This document shows, piece by piece, positions 53,226 through 53,513 of a stretch of DNA of 53,513 bases. The notes beneath the pieces were generated by a model, which saw only the letters and a list, made by a program, of their open reading frames with translations, did no database searches and was not told the DNA's origin. A program made the position numbers and the translations under genes. Each line of letters starts with the position of its first letter. Position 1 is the first letter of the stretch. The DNA is taken from positions 1-53,513 of the forward strand of contig NZ_JANGCG010000018.1 in NCBI RefSeq assembly GCF_024462815.1, read 5' to 3'. The DNA comes from Gemmiger formicilis. Its GTDB lineage: Bacteria > Bacillota > Clostridia > Oscillospirales > Ruminococcaceae.

Positions 53226-53249
53226 CGCCTCCAAATCATGAGGGAGGTG
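53226..53249 (+). promoter_or_regulatory. leader hairpin hiding the ribosome site
   Basis: CGCCTCC (53226-53232) pairs with GGAGGTG (53243-53249), the Shine-Dalgarno sequence. In copy 1 the second base is A instead of G and still pairs with the same T, so pairing is kept through a base change. Translation control as in type I toxins is likely. Confidence 0.55.
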
Positions 53250-53254
53250 AACGC

Positions 53255-53371
53255 TTGAGTTTTCAGGAAATAATTTTGCTACTTACTTTTATTGGCAGCT
53301 GCATATATGCCACCGTTTCTCTTACAATAAAAGTTCTTGAATTTCTCCTACAAAACAAAAAGAGCCGCTGA
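53255..53371 (+). CDS. Hol_Tox-like small membrane protein
   Basis: 38 residues from TTG 53255 with GGGAGGTG five bases upstream: MSFQEIILLLTFIGSCIYAT then VSLTIKVLEFLLQNKKSR. One hydrophobic helix and a short basic tail match the putative holin-like toxins (Hol_Tox) of Firmicutes, usually toxins of type I systems whose antitoxin is an antisense RNA. A hairpin (GCCGCTGACT against AGTCAACGGC, one mismatch) starts within the last codons, suitable as terminator and antisense overlap. Name by resemblance only; the antisense RNA is not proven. Confidence 0.6.
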   Translation: MSFQEIILLLTFIGSCIYATVSLTIKVLEFLLQNKKSR

Positions 53372-53427
53372 CTCGGTCAGAAGTCAACGGCAAAATGAAA
53401 GCACTCCACAAAGCGACAATCATTATG

Positions 53428-53459
53428 AAAATAGCCTTACGTTTCCGTAAGGCTATTTT
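53428..53459. terminator. terminator of tRNA-Lys
   Basis: AAAATAGCCTTACG and CGTAAGGCTATTTT form a perfect 14-bp stem around TTTC, immediately after the tRNA 3' end on the minus strand. Confidence 0.9.
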
Positions 53460-53513
53460 TGGTGCACCATCGGGGACTCGAACCCAGGACCCACTGATTA
53501 AGAGTCAGTTGCT
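53460..53513 (-). tRNA. tRNA-Lys (anticodon CTT), 5' end outside the window
   Basis: The minus strand shows an anticodon arm ACTGA-CTCTTAA-TCAGT with CTT, the T loop TTCGAGT and 3' acceptor GGTGCACCA with encoded CCA. The D arm and 5' acceptor strand lie beyond the window edge. Confidence 0.9.

Larger units (their letters stand above)
53143..53290. repeat. dispersed repeat carrying a Hol_Tox-like mini-gene, copy 2
   Basis: Partner of 33534-33685, same orientation. Identity stops inside the mini-gene, where copy 1 has lost its 3' part. Confidence 0.9.

Noticed and set aside
12485..53513. One single integrated island between tRNA-Ala and tRNA-Lys
   Set aside because: No integrase and no direct repeat of a tRNA 3' end is visible at both sides, and composition varies between blocks; several events are more likely.

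Overview
The window looks like chromosomal DNA of a GC-rich gut Firmicute of the Oscillospiraceae/Ruminococcaceae type (Faecalibacterium, Gemmiger or Subdoligranulum-like). This rests on the Gram-positive polC, the clostridial order pyrH-frr-cdsA-dxr-rseP-ispG-polC, Shine-Dalgarno-rich starts and many GH3 glycosidases. The genus is inference only.

Layout. (1) 1-12.2 kb, minus strand: core genes polC, ispG, rseP (frameshifted), dxr, cdsA, frr and pyrH. The usual uppS is missing between frr and cdsA. Next comes a three-gene unit: a DUF6514-like protein, a degenerate Spo0A-like protein and a HATPase protein. (2) tRNA-Ala(CGC) at 12.5 kb, then an AT-rich sugar-type ABC cluster (12.9-15.9 kb). (3) A marR-tauE operon (16.1-17.4 kb). 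(4) A minus-strand glycan locus (17.4-33.1 kb): gtrA, one canonical GH3 and three membrane-anchored GH3 enzymes with swapped domain order. Upstream lies a glf-LytTR regulator-AgrC-like kinase operon. All three GH3 promoters carry the same direct repeat, a 9-mer CARNTTATG twice with 21-bp period, about 30 bp upstream of the -10 box; the spacing is what a LytTR regulator would use. (5) 33.2-33.8 kb: remnants of a conjugative element (ParR-like gene, decayed Hol_Tox-like mini-gene). (6) 33.8-42.3 kb: a two-component system divergent from a tightly overlapping operon. It encodes a beta-propeller/solute-binding fusion lipoprotein (split by an in-frame TAG), two ABC permeases, an HlyD-like adaptor and a MacB/FtsX-like permease. 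No ATPase is present. (7) 42.3-53.4 kb: a mosaic array described below. (8) A Hol_Tox-like mini-gene and a partial tRNA-Lys(CTT) at the right edge.

The most unusual region is 43-53 kb. It is a run of convergent pairs, each a plus-strand lipoprotein facing a minus-strand cell-wall hydrolase without signal peptide (M23 peptidases with lectin-like N-termini, a papain-like fragment, an amidase). The pairs are separated by copies of an intergenic repeat containing the palindrome TGAACGTTCA. The lipoprotein facing the cysteine-peptidase fragment resembles IseA, an inhibitor family of cysteine cell-wall endopeptidases. The lipoproteins facing M23 enzymes look like a different, shared fold. I read this as a candidate family of lysin/immunity pairs, partly decayed, with a sigma-like gene at its head. 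That function is inference. Several members are broken (frameshift, missing 5' end, chimera), so the array appears to have been repeatedly rearranged.
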